Positions 8,213-18,891 are shown, counted from the first letter of the stretch. The stretch is DNA of 64,000 nt from Streptomyces wedmorensis (GCF_000716445.1 NZ_JNWK01000023.1:124001-188000); one strand, 5' to 3'. Notes: generated by a model from the letters alone, not told the origin. Translations and numbers: made by a program.

Positions 8213-9460
8213 GTGACCGTCATCGACATCCCCGGCTCCAAGTCCGTCACCGCCCGCGCGCTGTTCCTCGCGGCCGCGGCCGAGGGCACCACCACCCTCC
8301 AGCGACCCCTCGTCTCCGACGACACCGAGGGCTTCGCCGAAGGCCTCACCGCCCTCGGCTACGCCGTCCGGCGCGAGACCGACGCCTGGCACATCGAGGG
8401 CCGTCCCGCCGGCCCCGGCGCGGACGCCGCCGACGTCTACTGCCGGGACGGTGCCACCACCGCCCGCTTCCTTCCCACCCTGGCCGCCGCGGGCCACGGC
8501 ACCTACCGCTTCGACGCCTCCGCGCAGATGAGGCGACGCCCGCTCGGCCCCCTGAGCACCGCCCTGCGGACCCTCGGCGTCGACCTGCGGCACGGCGGGA
8601 AGGACGGGCACCACCCGCTCGACGTCCACGCCCGCGGTGTGAAGGGCGGCGCGCTCACCCTCGACGCCGGGCAGTCCTCCCAGTACCTGACGGCCCTGCT
8701 CATGCTGGGCCCGCTGACCGCCGAGGGCCTCGACATCACGGTCACGGACCTGGTGTCGGAGCCGTACGTCGAGATCACGCTGGCGATGATGCGCGGCTTC
8801 GGCGCGGAGATCACCCGGGAGGACGGCCGGGAGGGGCGTACGTACCGGGTCGCGCCGACCGGATACCGGGCGCGGACGTACGCCATCGAGCCCGACGCCT
8901 CCACCTCGAGCTACTTCTTCGCCGCGGCGGCCCTCGAACCGGGCCGTTCCGTCACCGTCCCCGGCCTCGGCACCGGCGCGCTCCAGGGCGACCTGGGCTT
9001 CGTCGACGTGCTGCGCCGCATGGGCGCCGACGTCGAGATCACGGAGGCGGGTACGACGGTCCGCTCCACCGGCACCCTGCGCGGCCTCACCGTCAACATG
9101 CGGGACATCTCGGACACCATGCCGACGCTCGCCGCGATCGCGCCGTTCGCCGACGGGCCGGTCCGCATCGAGGACGTCGCGAACACCCGGGTCAAGGAGT
9201 GCGACCGGCTCGACGCCTGCGCCGAGAACCTCCGCCGGCTCGGCATCACCGTGGAGACCGGGCCGGACTGGATCGAGATCCACCCCGGGACGCCGACCGG
9301 ACCCGTGGAGATCGCCACCCACGGCGATCACCGGATCGTCATGTCGTTCGCGGTCACCGCGCTCCGCACGCCCGGGATCACCTTCGACGACCCCGGCTGC
9401 GTGAAGAAGACGTTCCCCGACTTCCACCGGGTTTTCCACAGGTACGCCCACACCGCGTGA
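8213..9460 (+). CDS. aroA: EPSP synthase (3-phosphoshikimate 1-carboxyvinyltransferase), divergent form
   Basis: The product joins phosphoenolpyruvate to shikimate-3-phosphate in the shikimate pathway. From the GTG at 8213 it has 415 residues and keeps the shikimate-3-phosphate site: K10, S11 and R15 in IPGSKSVTARALF, SSQYLTALLM, the aspartate in DISDTMPTL, KECDRL, DHRIVMS and the lysine in CVKKTFPDF. The usual GNAGTxMR segment is replaced by CRDGATTARF (residues 77-86). This puts alanine (A81) where E. coli has Gly96, the position whose change to alanine gives glyphosate insensitivity. An RDG motif here is, to my recollection, the mark of the so-called class IV enzymes found in Streptomyces. 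Whether this is the only aroA copy cannot be told. The 33-base gap to dxr suggests possible cotranscription. Confidence 0.85.
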   Translation: MTVIDIPGSKSVTARALFLAAAAEGTTTLQRPLVSDDTEGFAEGLTALGYAVRRETDAWHIEGRPAGPGADAADVYCRDGATTARFLPTLAAAGHGTYRFDASAQMRRRPLGPLSTALRTLGVDLRHGGKDGHHPLDVHARGVKGGALTLDAGQSSQYLTALLMLGPLTAEGLDITVTDLVSEPYVEITLAMMRGFGAEITREDGREGRTYRVAPTGYRARTYAIEPDASTSSYFFAAAALEPGRSVTVPGLGTGALQGDLGFVDVLRRMGADVEITEAGTTVRSTGTLRGLTVNMRDISDTMPTLAAIAPFADGPVRIEDVANTRVKECDRLDACAENLRRLGITVETGPDWIEIHPGTPTGPVEIATHGDHRIVMSFAVTALRTPGITFDDPGCVKKTFPDFHRVFHRYAHTA

Positions 9461-9494
9461 AGACCGCACAGTGTTTGCGGCAAGAATGGGGGGC

Positions 9495-10745
9495 ATGAGC
9501 GACCGCCCCTCTCCTCTCGCCGACCCGCACATCGCCTTCGACGTATCCGAAGGACGCCGGGACATCGTCGTCCTCGGCTCGACCGGGTCCATCGGCACCC
9601 AGGCCATCGACCTGGTGCTGCGCAACCCCGACCGCTTCCGGGTCACGGCCCTGGCCGCCTCCGGCGGCCGGGTCGCACTGCTCGCCGAGCAGGCCCACCG
9701 GCTGAGGGTCGCCGCGGTCGCCGTCGCCCGCGAGGAGGCGCTGCCGGAGCTGCGCGAGGCGCTGAAGGCGCTGTACGGCTCCGAGCCGCTGCCCGAGCTG
9801 CTGGCGGGGCCGGACGCCGCCACGCAGCTGGCCGCCTCCCCGTGCCACACGGTGCTCAACGGCATCACCGGCTCCATCGGCCTCGCGCCGACGCTCGCCG
9901 CCCTCGAAGCCGGCCGCACCCTCGCGCTCGCCAACAAGGAGTCGCTGATCGTCGGCGGCCCGCTGGTGAAGGCGCTCGCCAAGCCCGGCCAGATCATCCC
10001 GGTCGACTCCGAGCACGCGGCCCTCTTCCAGGCCCTCGCCGCCGGCACCCGCGCCGACGTCCGCAAGCTGGTCGTCACGGCCTCCGGCGGCCCCTTCCGC
10101 GGTCGGACCAGGGAGCAGCTGGCCGGCGTCACCCGCGAGGACGCGCTGGCCCACCCCACCTGGGCGATGGGTCCGGTGATCACCGTCAACAGCGCCACCC
10201 TGGTGAACAAGGGCCTCGAGGTCATCGAGGCCCACCTGCTCTACGACATCCCCTTCGACCGCATCGAGGTCGTCGTCCACCCCCAGTCGTACGTCCACTC
10301 GATGGTCGAGTTCTCGGACGGCTCCACGCTCGCCCAGGCCACCCCGCCGGACATGCGCGGCCCCATCGCCATCGGCATCGGCTGGCCGGAGCGGGTCCCC
10401 GACGCGGCCCCCGCCTTCGACTGGACCAAGGCCTCCACCTGGGAGTTCTTCCCGCTCGACACCGAGGCTTTCCCGTCCGTCGGCCTGGCCAGGCACGTCG
10501 GCACCCTGGGCGGCACCGCCCCCGCCGTCTTCAACGCGGCGAACGAGGAGTGCGTCGAGGCGTTTCTCGCCGGACGGCTGCCGTTCAACGGAATCATGGA
10601 TACCGTCACTGCGGTCGTCTCGGAGCACGGCACCCCCGCCCGGGGAACCTCGCTGACCGTGTCGGACGTCCTCGAAGCGGAGACCCGGGCCCGGGCCCGG
10701 GCCCGAGAGCTCGCAGCGAAGGCAACAGCGGAGGCCCGCGCATGA
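9495..10745 (+). CDS. dxr: 1-deoxy-D-xylulose 5-phosphate reductoisomerase
   Basis: This enzyme converts DXP to 2-C-methyl-D-erythritol 4-phosphate with NADPH, the committed step of the MEP isoprenoid pathway. The 416-residue protein shows the NADPH-binding [17 protein letters not shown] near residue 20, [20 protein letters not shown] (metal and substrate site), ASGGPFRG and [21 protein letters not shown]. The ATG at 9495 follows a GGGGGG ribosome site; starts at 9471 and 9486 are possible alternatives. The C-terminal codons include a run of CCCGGG units (10684-10707) encoding RARARA. The stop overlaps the rseP start by four bases (ATGA), indicating translational coupling. Confidence 0.96.
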   Translation: MSDRPSPLADPHIAFDVSEGRRDIVVLGSTGSIGTQAIDLVLRNPDRFRVTALAASGGRVALLAEQAHRLRVAAVAVAREEALPELREALKALYGSEPLPELLAGPDAATQLAASPCHTVLNGITGSIGLAPTLAALEAGRTLALANKESLIVGGPLVKALAKPGQIIPVDSEHAALFQALAAGTRADVRKLVVTASGGPFRGRTREQLAGVTREDALAHPTWAMGPVITVNSATLVNKGLEVIEAHLLYDIPFDRIEVVVHPQSYVHSMVEFSDGSTLAQATPPDMRGPIAIGIGWPERVPDAAPAFDWTKASTWEFFPLDTEAFPSVGLARHVGTLGGTAPAVFNAANEECVEAFLAGRLPFNGIMDTVTAVVSEHGTPARGTSLTVSDVLEAETRARARARELAAKATAEARA

Positions 10746-12052
10746 CCGAAATGCTCCTGTACGCCCTGGGCATCGTGCTGTTCGCCCTCGGCCTCCTCGT
10801 CTCCATCGCGTGGCACGAGCTCGGCCACCTCTCCACGGCCAAGCTCTTCGGCATCCGCGTGCCGCAGTACATGGTCGGCTTCGGCCCCACCATCTGGTCG
10901 AAGAAGCGCGGCGAGACCGAGTACGGCATCAAGGCCATCCCGGCCGGCGGCTACATCCGCATGATCGGCATGTTCCCGCCCGGCGACGACGGCAGGATCG
11001 AGGCCCGCTCCACCTCGCCCTGGCGCTCCATGATCGAGGACGCCCGCGAGGCCTCGTACGAGGAGCTCCAGCCCGGCGACGAGACCCGGCTCTTCTACAC
11101 GCGCAAGCCCTGGAAGCGCGTCATCGTGATGTTCGCCGGACCGTTCATGAACCTGGTCCTGGCGGCGGCGCTGTTCTTCGGCTCGATGATGACCCTGGGG
11201 ATCGCGGGCCCGACGACCCAGGTCGCGGGCGTCCAGAAGTGCGTCCTCAAGCTGAGCGACGAGCGCAAGGAGTGCCGCGCGGGCGACCCGGTGTCCCCGG
11301 CGTTCGCGGCCGGACTCAAGGACGGCGACAAGATCCTCGCCCTGAACGGGCAGACGGTGAAGGACTGGGACGCCCTCTCCGACAGCATCCGCAACGCCGC
11401 CATCGGCCCCGCCACGCTCACCGTCGAGCGGAACGGGCAGCGGATCGACCTGCACCCCACCCTCGTCTCCAACGAGGTCGAGAAGAAGGACGCCGACGGC
11501 AACGTCGTCCGGCCCGTCGAGTACGTCAAGGCCGGTTACCTCGGCTTCCAGCCGAAGTCCGAGGTGGCGCCGCTCAGCTTCGGCGAGACCACCGAGCGGA
11601 TGACCGACCTCATGGAGAACGGCGTCCACTCGGTGATCGCCCTCCCGGGCAAGATCCCCGGCCTGTGGGACGCGACCTTCGGTGACGGCGAGCGCGCCGA
11701 GGACTCCCCCGTGGGCGTCGTCGGTGCCGCCAGGATCACCGGCGAGCTGATGACCGTCGAGGCGCCGCCGACGACGATCCTCGTGATGTTCATGAACCTG
11801 CTGGTCATGTTCAACGTCTCGCTGTTCCTGTTCAACATGCTCCCGCTGCTGCCGCTCGACGGCGGCCACATCGCGGGCGCCCTGTGGGAGTCCGTACGCC
11901 GTCACACGGCCCGGCTCTTCCGGCGCCCCGATCCGGGCCCGTTCGACGTGGCCAAGCTGATGCCCGCCGCCTACGTGGTGGCCGGCGTCTTCGTCTGCTT
12001 CACCCTGCTCGTGCTCGCCGCCGACATCGTCAACCCGGTGAAGATCACGTAG
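10742..12052 (+). CDS. rseP: Site-2 protease, M50 family metallopeptidase (RseP/Rip1-like)
   Basis: This is a 436-residue intramembrane zinc protease of the RseP/Rip1 type, which cleaves anti-sigma factors and other membrane proteins. The zinc motif HELGH (residues 25-29) sits in the first membrane helix. A PDZ domain lies around residues 180-260 ([21 protein letters not shown]). The third ligand is in the conserved [13 protein letters not shown] helix, and a final membrane helix follows. The start overlaps dxr by four bases, so dxr-rseP form one transcript unit with coupled translation. The neighbouring ispG is separated by a hairpin. Actinobacterial genomes commonly keep this protease between dxr and ispG. 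Confidence 0.95.
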   Translation: MTEMLLYALGIVLFALGLLVSIAWHELGHLSTAKLFGIRVPQYMVGFGPTIWSKKRGETEYGIKAIPAGGYIRMIGMFPPGDDGRIEARSTSPWRSMIEDAREASYEELQPGDETRLFYTRKPWKRVIVMFAGPFMNLVLAAALFFGSMMTLGIAGPTTQVAGVQKCVLKLSDERKECRAGDPVSPAFAAGLKDGDKILALNGQTVKDWDALSDSIRNAAIGPATLTVERNGQRIDLHPTLVSNEVEKKDADGNVVRPVEYVKAGYLGFQPKSEVAPLSFGETTERMTDLMENGVHSVIALPGKIPGLWDATFGDGERAEDSPVGVVGAARITGELMTVEAPPTTILVMFMNLLVMFNVSLFLFNMLPLLPLDGGHIAGALWESVRRHTARLFRRPDPGPFDVAKLMPAAYVVAGVFVCFTLLVLAADIVNPVKIT

Positions 12053-12058
12053 CTCCCA

Positions 12059-12090
12059 GGGGGGCCGGACCCGCTGGTGTCCGGCCCCCC
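12059..12090 (+). terminator. Hairpin after rseP
   Basis: A perfect 12-bp stem (12059-12070 with 12079-12090) with an eight-base loop starts seven bases after the rseP stop. No T-run follows, which is common for hairpin terminators in this kind of genome. Confidence 0.65.
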
Positions 12091-12155
12091 GCTCCCGGGG
12101 CGGTAACCTCGGACACCTGAGCCCGCCGACGCACGACCTTGAGGTTGCACAAAAG

Positions 12156-13313
<1,158 letters not shown>

Positions 13314-13346
13314 CGCCACGGGCCGCCCCGGCGGCCGGATCCCGTC

Positions 13347-13388
13347 GTGCGAAGCCCCTCCGCCCCACCGGGCGGAGGGGCTTCGCAC
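13347..13388 (+). terminator. Strong hairpin terminator after ispG
   Basis: A perfect 19-bp stem (13347-13365 with 13370-13388) encloses a four-base loop. It begins 33 bases after the ispG stop. Confidence 0.85.
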
Positions 13389-13462
13389 GTGCATGAAGGC
13401 CCCTCCCCCAGGGCACGGGGGTACAGTGCGGAGACCAGCAGATCGCACCGTGAGGCCCCCTC

Positions 13463-14308
13463 GTGTTGACACAGACCACCACCCGGGTCCTCGAACCCGC
13501 CGACCTCGGCGCCGCGCTCGCCGTCCTGGAGAGCGCCCCCGTCGAGAACGCCTTCGTGGCCGCGCGCGTCCAGGTCGCCGGGCTCGACCCCTGGCGGCTC
13601 GGCGGCGAGATGTGGGGCTGGTACACCGAGGGCAGACTGCGCTCGCTCTGCTACTCGGGCGCCAACCTGGTGCCCATCTGCGCGACCCCCGAGGCCGTCC
13701 GCGCGTTCGCCGACAGGGCGCGCCGGATCGGCCGCCGCTGCTCGTCGATCGTCGGCCCGGTCGAGCCCACCGCCGAACTGTGGCGGCTCCTCGAACCCAG
13801 CTGGGGCCCCGCGCGGGACGTCAGGGCCCGCCAGCCGCTGATGGTCACCGAGGAGCCCTCCGTCACCGTCACGCCCGACCCGCTGGTGCGCCAGGTCCGC
13901 AAGGACGAGATGGAGGCGATCATGCCCGCCTGCGTGGCCATGTTCACCGAGGAGGTCGGCGTCTCCCCGCTCGCCAACGACGGGGGACTGCTCTACCAGG
14001 CCCGGGTCGCCGAGCTCGTCGGAGCGGGCCGCTCCTTCGCCCGCTTCGAGGACGGCAAGGTCGTCTTCAAGGCCGAGATCGGCGCCGCGACCCGCCACGC
14101 CTGCCAGATCCAGGGCGTCTGGGTCGCCCCCGAGCACCGCGGCAAGGGCCTGTCCGAGACGGGGATGGCCGCCGTGCTCCGCTACGCCCTGGCGGACGTC
14201 GCCCCCGTGGTGAGCCTGTACGTCAACGACTACAACACCCCTGCCAGGGCCGCGTACCGCCGAGTCGGCTTCCGTGAGACGGGTGCCTTCATGAGCGTGC
14301 TGTTCTGA
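13463..14308 (+). CDS. GNAT-family acetyltransferase with N-terminal DUF4081-type domain
   Basis: This 281-residue protein has two acetyltransferase-like halves. The N-terminal half (about 1-130) resembles the DUF4081 domain. The C-terminal half (about 140-281) carries the acetyl-CoA motif region GVWVAPEHRGKGLSETGMAAVLRYAL and the end pattern YVNDYNTPARAAYRRVGFRETG. The latter fixes the GNAT assignment. The start is a GTG at 13463 with a weak GAGGCCCC site. The acceptor is unknown; the family includes enzymes acting on small molecules and on protein N-termini. It is followed at 28 bases by a second GNAT gene that appears to have its own leaderless promoter. Confidence 0.85.
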   Translation: MLTQTTTRVLEPADLGAALAVLESAPVENAFVAARVQVAGLDPWRLGGEMWGWYTEGRLRSLCYSGANLVPICATPEAVRAFADRARRIGRRCSSIVGPVEPTAELWRLLEPSWGPARDVRARQPLMVTEEPSVTVTPDPLVRQVRKDEMEAIMPACVAMFTEEVGVSPLANDGGLLYQARVAELVGAGRSFARFEDGKVVFKAEIGAATRHACQIQGVWVAPEHRGKGLSETGMAAVLRYALADVAPVVSLYVNDYNTPARAAYRRVGFRETGAFMSVLF

Positions 14309-14323
14309 GGCCCCGGCCGCTTG

Positions 14324-14329
14324 TAGGGT
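14324..14329 (+). promoter_or_regulatory. -10 box (TAGGGT) seven bases before an ATG: leaderless start
   Basis: TAGGGT followed by seven bases and then ATG repeats the geometry seen at 1994 and 61776. No Shine-Dalgarno site is present. The -35 region (near 14300) is weak. Confidence 0.4.
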
Positions 14330-14336
14330 GCGCCGC

Positions 14337-14882
14337 ATGGATGACGCAGAGATCGTGATCGGACCGGTCAATCTCGCCGCCCGGGTCGACGAGGCCCTCG
14401 CCGTGCAGGCGATCGCCTTCGGCCTGGACGCCGGCGAGGTCGCCGTACGCCGCCACATCGTGCTGCGCCACCTGCTCAGCCCGGGCGCCCGCGCCTTCGG
14501 TGCCACCACCCCCGACGGACGGCTCGTCGGATTCGTGTACGGCATGCCCAACGACCGCACCCACTGGTGGTCCACCGTCGTCGAGTCGTACCTGCGCGCC
14601 ACCGGCACCGCCGACTGGCTCGACGACTCCTTCGCCATCACCGAACTGCACGTCCACCCGGACTTCCAGGGCCGGGGCGTGGGCCGCGAACTGATCACGA
14701 CCATCACCGACGGGGCCGCGCAACCGCGCTCGATCCTCTCCGCCATCGACATCGAATCCCCGGCCCGCGGCCTCTACCGGACCCTCGGCTACCGGGACCT
14801 CGCCCGCCAGGTGCACTTCCCGAGCGCCGCCCGCCCGTACGCGGTCATGGGCGCGCCGCTGCCACTGCTCCGCCGGAACTGA
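14337..14882 (+). CDS. GNAT-family N-acetyltransferase
   Basis: This 181-residue single-domain GNAT protein has the coenzyme A-binding motif [20 protein letters not shown] near residue 105, followed by the usual C-terminal [16 protein letters not shown]. The acetyl acceptor cannot be inferred. A GTG at 14328 would add three residues, but the ATG at 14337 fits a leaderless start behind a TAGGGT box. It lies between another GNAT gene and proS. No terminator is visible between it and proS. Confidence 0.85.
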   Translation: MDDAEIVIGPVNLAARVDEALAVQAIAFGLDAGEVAVRRHIVLRHLLSPGARAFGATTPDGRLVGFVYGMPNDRTHWWSTVVESYLRATGTADWLDDSFAITELHVHPDFQGRGVGRELITTITDGAAQPRSILSAIDIESPARGLYRTLGYRDLARQVHFPSAARPYAVMGAPLPLLRRN

Positions 14883-14953
14883 TTTCTCGTCGCCGGTGCT
14901 GCCCGGCTAACCTCCTAGCCATCAACGTCAGTCCCGGCAGGAGTACGAGAACC

Positions 14954-16654
14954 ATGGCCAACGCACCGGTCCAGCGCATGTCCCAGTTGATGGCGAAGAC
15001 GCTGCGCGACGACCCGGCGGACGCCGAGGTCCTCAGCCACAAGCTCCTCGTCCGCGCGGGCTACGTCCGCCGCACCGCCGCCGGCATCTGGAGCTGGCTG
15101 CCCCTCGGCAAGAAGGTCCTCGCCAACGTCGAGCGCATCGTCCGCGAGGAGATGGACGCCATCGGCGCCCAGGAGGTCTCCCTCCCCGCCCTCCTGCCCC
15201 GCGAGCCCTACGAGGCGACCGGCCGCTGGAACGAGTACGGCGCCGAGCTGTTCCGCCTCCAGGACCGCAAGGGCGGCGACTACCTCCTCGGCCCGACCCA
15301 CGAGGAGATCTTCACCCTCCTGGTCAAGGACCAGTGCTCGTCCTACAAGGACCTGCCGGTCATCCTCTACCAGATCCAGACGAAGTTCCGGGACGAGGCC
15401 CGCCCCCGCGCCGGCATCCTGCGCGGCCGCGAGTTCCTGATGAAGGACTCGTACTCCTTCGACACGGAGGACGAGGGCCTCGCCCAGTCCTACGCCCTGC
15501 ACCGCCAGGCCTACCAGCGCGTCTTCGAGCGCCTCGGCCTCGACTACCGCATCTGCGCCGCCACCGCGGGCGCGATGGGCGGCTCGAAGTCCGAGGAGTT
15601 CCTCGCCCCCGCCGAGGCCGGCGAGGACACCTTCGCCGACTGCCCGAACTGCGACTTCGCGGCGAACACCGAGGCCGTCTACCAGGCGGTCAAGACGGTC
15701 GACGCCGCCTCGGTCCCCGCCGCCGAGGAGATCCCCACCCCCGACACCCCCACGATCGAGACGCTCGCCGCCTCGCTGGGCGTGCCGGCCTCCGCCACCC
15801 TGAAGAACCTCCTGGTGAAGGTCGACGGCGAGATCGTCGCCGTCGGCGTCCCCGGCGACCGCGAGGTCGACATGGACAAGGTCGAGGCGCACTTCGCCCC
15901 GGCCGCCGTCGAGCTCGTCACCGAGGCCGACTTCGCCGTCCGCTCCGACCTGGTCCGCGGCTACGTCGGCCCCCAGGGCCTGGAGAAGGTCACCTACATC
16001 GCCGACCCCCGCGTCGCGCCGGGCACCGCGTGGATCACGGGCGCCAACAAGGACGGGATGCACGCGAAGAACGTCGTCGCGGGCCGCGACTTCGAGGTCA
16101 CCGAGTACGTCGACGTCGTCGTCGTCCAGGAAGGCGACCCCTGCCCCAAGTGCGGCACCGGCCTCAAGCTGGACCGCGCCATCGAGATCGGCCACATCTT
16201 CCAGCTGGGCCGCAAGTACGCCGACGCCCTCAAGCTCGACGTCCTCGGCCAGAACGGCAAGCCCGTCCGCGTCACCATGGGCTCCTACGGCATCGGCGTC
16301 TCCCGCGCCGTCGCCGCCCTCGCCGAGCAGACCGCCGACGAGAAGGGCCTCTGCTGGCCCGCGGAGGTCGCCCCCGCCGACGTCCACGTCGTCGCCGCCG
16401 GCAAGGCCCTCCAGACCGAGCTCGCGCTCGAGGCCTCCGACAAGCTGTCCGCCGCCGGGCTCCGCGTCCTCGTCGACGACCGTCCCGGCGTCTCCCCGGG
16501 CGTCAAGTTCACCGACGCGGAGCTCATGGGCGTGCCCCACATCCTCGTCGCCGGCCGCCGCTCCGCCGAGGGCGTCCTCGAACTCAAGGACCGCCGCACG
16601 GGTGCCCGCGAAGAACTCACCCTCGCCGAAGCCCTCACCCGCCTCACCGCCTGA
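14954..16654 (+). CDS. proS: Prolyl-tRNA synthetase (bacterial type)
   Basis: This is the class II enzyme that charges tRNA-Pro. The 566-residue protein has motif 1 and 2 regions ([19 protein letters not shown], then [20 protein letters not shown]). An inserted editing domain of the YbaK type lies at about 235-385 ([22 protein letters not shown]), and motif 3 ([15 protein letters not shown]) is followed by the C-terminal anticodon domain. The long frame upstream of 14954 overlaps the GNAT gene and is not used. GGCAGGAG precedes the ATG. A zinc-like CPxC...CPKC pair is also visible (CPNCDF and CPKCGT). No T-box leader was found. Confidence 0.96.
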   Translation: MANAPVQRMSQLMAKTLRDDPADAEVLSHKLLVRAGYVRRTAAGIWSWLPLGKKVLANVERIVREEMDAIGAQEVSLPALLPREPYEATGRWNEYGAELFRLQDRKGGDYLLGPTHEEIFTLLVKDQCSSYKDLPVILYQIQTKFRDEARPRAGILRGREFLMKDSYSFDTEDEGLAQSYALHRQAYQRVFERLGLDYRICAATAGAMGGSKSEEFLAPAEAGEDTFADCPNCDFAANTEAVYQAVKTVDAASVPAAEEIPTPDTPTIETLAASLGVPASATLKNLLVKVDGEIVAVGVPGDREVDMDKVEAHFAPAAVELVTEADFAVRSDLVRGYVGPQGLEKVTYIADPRVAPGTAWITGANKDGMHAKNVVAGRDFEVTEYVDVVVVQEGDPCPKCGTGLKLDRAIEIGHIFQLGRKYADALKLDVLGQNGKPVRVTMGSYGIGVSRAVAALAEQTADEKGLCWPAEVAPADVHVVAAGKALQTELALEASDKLSAAGLRVLVDDRPGVSPGVKFTDAELMGVPHILVAGRRSAEGVLELKDRRTGAREELTLAEALTRLTA

Positions 16655-16770
16655 CCCACACTCCGGGCGCCCCGCCCCCCGGACCGGCGCCTGACACCCG
16701 CCGCGCGGGCCGCGCCCCCGGGGTGGTGCCCGCGCCACCTCCGTGTGGGCCATCGTCCCGATGGGCGGGA

Positions 16771-16885
16771 CGGGTGGGCACACGGGACGGCGCCCCCTGC
16801 CGGGCCCAGGCTTTCCGTGCCTGGACCCGGACCACGGGTGCGGCGCCGTCGTGGGTTGTGCCCACCCGTTCCGCTCTTGCGGAAC
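16771..16885. repeat. Nested inverted repeats between proS and the slipin gene
   Basis: Outer arms at 16771-16794 and 16842-16867 pair over CGGGTGGGCACA and over ACGGCGCC. Inside lies a second hairpin (16800-16810 with 16820-16830, one mismatch). Next to the right arm is a third perfect hairpin (GTTCCGC, TCTT loop, GCGGAAC; 16868-16885), followed by a second TTGCCCAC word. No gene is seen in 16655-16991; these structures and the terminator at 16961 occupy most of it. Confidence 0.7.
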
Positions 16886-16960
16886 AGTTGCCCACGACGA
16901 GGTCCTGCCAAGGGCGCGGCGGGGGCGGCAAGCGGTGCGGGCCGCAGCCCGGGCGGCCAG

Positions 16961-16992
16961 GGCCCGTCCGGCGGATCAGGGCCGGACGGGCC
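16961..16992 (-). terminator. Hairpin terminator at the end of the slipin gene
   Basis: A perfect 12-bp stem (16961-16972 with 16981-16992) with loop GGATCAGG touches the slipin stop codon. Its left half plus loop nearly matches 31972-31989. Confidence 0.75.
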
Positions 16993-17915
16993 TAGGTGTC
17001 GGTGGGGTTGGCGGCGGGTTCGACGGAGGAGCCGGTGAGGTCCTCGATGGCTTCTTCGGCGGCCGCACGGCCCTTGAGGTAGGCCTCGCCGGGCGGCAGC
17101 GGCGGCACCGGCGGCGGCCCGACCGGTGTCGGCAGGTGCTCCGCGTCCGCCCCCGCCGGCGTCGCCCGCTCCAGGAAGCGGAGCAGTTCGACGGGGATGG
17201 GGAGGACGAGCGTGGAGTTCTTCTCGGCGGAGACCGCCATGACGGTCTGGAGCAGGCGGAGCTGGAGCGCCGCGGGCTGGTCGGACATGACGCCCGCCGC
17301 CTCGGCGAGCTTCTTGGACGCCTGGAGCTCCGCGTCCGCGTTGATGACGCGGGCCCGCCGCTCGCGGTCCGCTTCGGCTTGCCGGGCCATGGAGCGCTTC
17401 ATGGTCTCAGGCAGGGAGACGTCCTTGATCTCGACGCGGTCGATGGCGACGCCCCAGCCCATGGCCGGGCTGTCGAGCATGAGCTCCAGTCCCTGGTTGA
17501 GCTTCTCCCGGTTGGAGAGGAGGTCGTCGAGGTCGCTCTTGCCGATGATGGAGCGGAGCGAGGTCTGCGCCATCTGGGAGACGGCGAACTTGTAGTCCTC
17601 GACGCGGACGAGCGCGTCGGCGGGGTCGACGACCTTGAAGTAGACGACCGCGTCGACCCGTACGGTCACGTTGTCGCGGGTGATGCCCTCCTGCGCCGGC
17701 ACGGGCATGGTGACGATCTGCATGTTCACTTTGTGCAGGCGGTCGACGACCGGGACGATCATGGTGAAGCCGGGGGAGCGGATGTCGTCGCGCAGCCGAC
17801 CGAAGCGGAAGACGACCCCCCGCTCGTACTGCTTGACCACCCGCGCGGCCGCACCCGCGTACACCGCGGCCGCCGCACACGCTCCGGCCGCCGCCACCAG
17901 CAGCTCTTCGATCAT
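16992..17915 (-). CDS. SPFH-domain (band 7/slipin, stomatin-like) membrane protein
   Basis: This protein of about 307 residues has one N-terminal membrane segment (ELLVAAAGACAAAAVYAGA) followed by an SPFH/band 7 domain. The slipin pattern is visible in VVKQYERGVVFRFGRL, PGFTMIVPVVDRLHKV, ITRDNVTVRVDAVVYFKVVDP and LRSIIGKSDLDDLLSNREKLN. A coiled-coil-prone stretch (RQAEADRERRARVINADAELQ) follows, then a proline-rich tail. Such proteins organise membrane microdomains and often pair with NfeD-type proteins, which are not seen here. I prefer the ATG at 17915 over the adjoining GTG at 17918 because of spacing to AGGGGG. It is first in genome order of four minus-strand genes. Confidence 0.87.
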   Translation of the reverse strand: MIEELLVAAAGACAAAAVYAGAAARVVKQYERGVVFRFGRLRDDIRSPGFTMIVPVVDRLHKVNMQIVTMPVPAQEGITRDNVTVRVDAVVYFKVVDPADALVRVEDYKFAVSQMAQTSLRSIIGKSDLDDLLSNREKLNQGLELMLDSPAMGWGVAIDRVEIKDVSLPETMKRSMARQAEADRERRARVINADAELQASKKLAEAAGVMSDQPAALQLRLLQTVMAVSAEKNSTLVLPIPVELLRFLERATPAGADAEHLPTPVGPPPVPPLPPGEAYLKGRAAAEEAIEDLTGSSVEPAANPTDT

Positions 17916-17960
17916 CACGGCCCCCTGAATCGAGCCGAACAGTACAAAAAGGGTATTCCC

Positions 17961-18860
17961 CTACAGCCAGCTCGCGAACTCGAGGAGCAGTTCGGCGTCC
18001 TGCCGCCGCCCCGCGGTCAGCGCCCGCGTCCCCGACTCGACCGCGCGGAACAGGGTCCAGCCCCGCAGTCGCTCCCGGTCGAGGTCCAGGGAGTCGGCCA
18101 GCTTGTTGACCCGCCGCCGGGCCGCCGAGGCGCCGGAGGAGGCGGCGACCAGGTCCTCGACCCGGTCCCGTACGAGCCGGGCGAGGTCGTAGGCCCGCTC
18201 GCCGACCAGCGGTTCGGGTCCGACGGCGAGCCAGGGTGCCCGGTCGCCGGCGAGCACCTTGCCCTGGCGGAAGTTCCCGTGCAGCAGCAGCGACTCGGGG
18301 GAGGCGGCCACCAGCTCCTCGCGGGCGGTGAGTGCGGCCGCCGTCAGGGCGGCGGTCGGGGCGTCGGACAGGTAGGGGCGCATGGCCTCCGCCTGGTGGG
18401 CCGTCCGTTCGGTCACCGTCTGGAAGCCGCGTTCCGCCGGGGGCTCGACCCACAGCTTGCGGACGGTCCCGGCCGCTTCCAGGAGCGCCTTCGCCTCGGG
18501 GAGGGAGCGCAGCGATACCTCGGGATGCAGCCGTTCGAGGACGAGCGCACCCGTCCCGGCCTCGTCGAGGAGCTGGACCGCGCCCCAGCCGTTCCAGTGC
18601 GCCAGCGCGTCCCGCTCCAGGTCCGGCCGGGTGAACGGGGGCGCGATCTTGAGTGCGGCGGGGGAGCCGTCAGGCCGCCGGACGAGTGCCACGAGGCTGC
18701 TCCGTCCGCCGGGGGCCATCACTCGTTCGGCGTCGAGGGAGGCACGGTCGAGTGCCTCGTCGGCGAGCTCGGGCAGCTTCCCGAGCCACTCGGCCGCCGC
18801 TGCGTCCCCGTACGTCTCGCCGAGCGTCCTGACGAGTCGCTGCGGCGGTTCGAAACCCAT
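17961..18860 (-). CDS. Aminoglycoside/hydroxyurea phosphotransferase-like protein, probably inactive (pseudokinase)
   Basis: This 299-residue protein follows the fold of the aminoglycoside 6-phosphotransferase/hydroxyurea kinase family: a nucleotide-binding N-lobe with the lysine of AALKIAPP (K71), then a helical C-lobe. The catalytic loop normally reads HGDLHxGN but here reads HGNFRQGK (194-201), so the catalytic aspartate is asparagine (N196). The metal-binding motif, normally IDPKP, reads VGPEP with G214 in place of aspartate. The flanking LVGERAYDLARLVRDR is well kept. Fold retention with loss of both key acids suggests a non-catalytic, perhaps ligand-binding, role. It sits 31 bases after the ferritin-like gene and is probably cotranscribed with it. 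Confidence 0.8.
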   Translation of the reverse strand: MGFEPPQRLVRTLGETYGDAAAAEWLGKLPELADEALDRASLDAERVMAPGGRSSLVALVRRPDGSPAALKIAPPFTRPDLERDALAHWNGWGAVQLLDEAGTGALVLERLHPEVSLRSLPEAKALLEAAGTVRKLWVEPPAERGFQTVTERTAHQAEAMRPYLSDAPTAALTAAALTAREELVAASPESLLLHGNFRQGKVLAGDRAPWLAVGPEPLVGERAYDLARLVRDRVEDLVAASSGASAARRRVNKLADSLDLDRERLRGWTLFRAVESGTRALTAGRRQDAELLLEFASWL

Positions 18861-18891
18861 GCGTACGTTGTTCCTTCGGTCGGGGCCGGAC

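Noticed and set aside
14883..14953. T-box or other riboswitch before proS
   Set aside because: The gap is only 71 bases and shows no T-box sequence or specifier stem.
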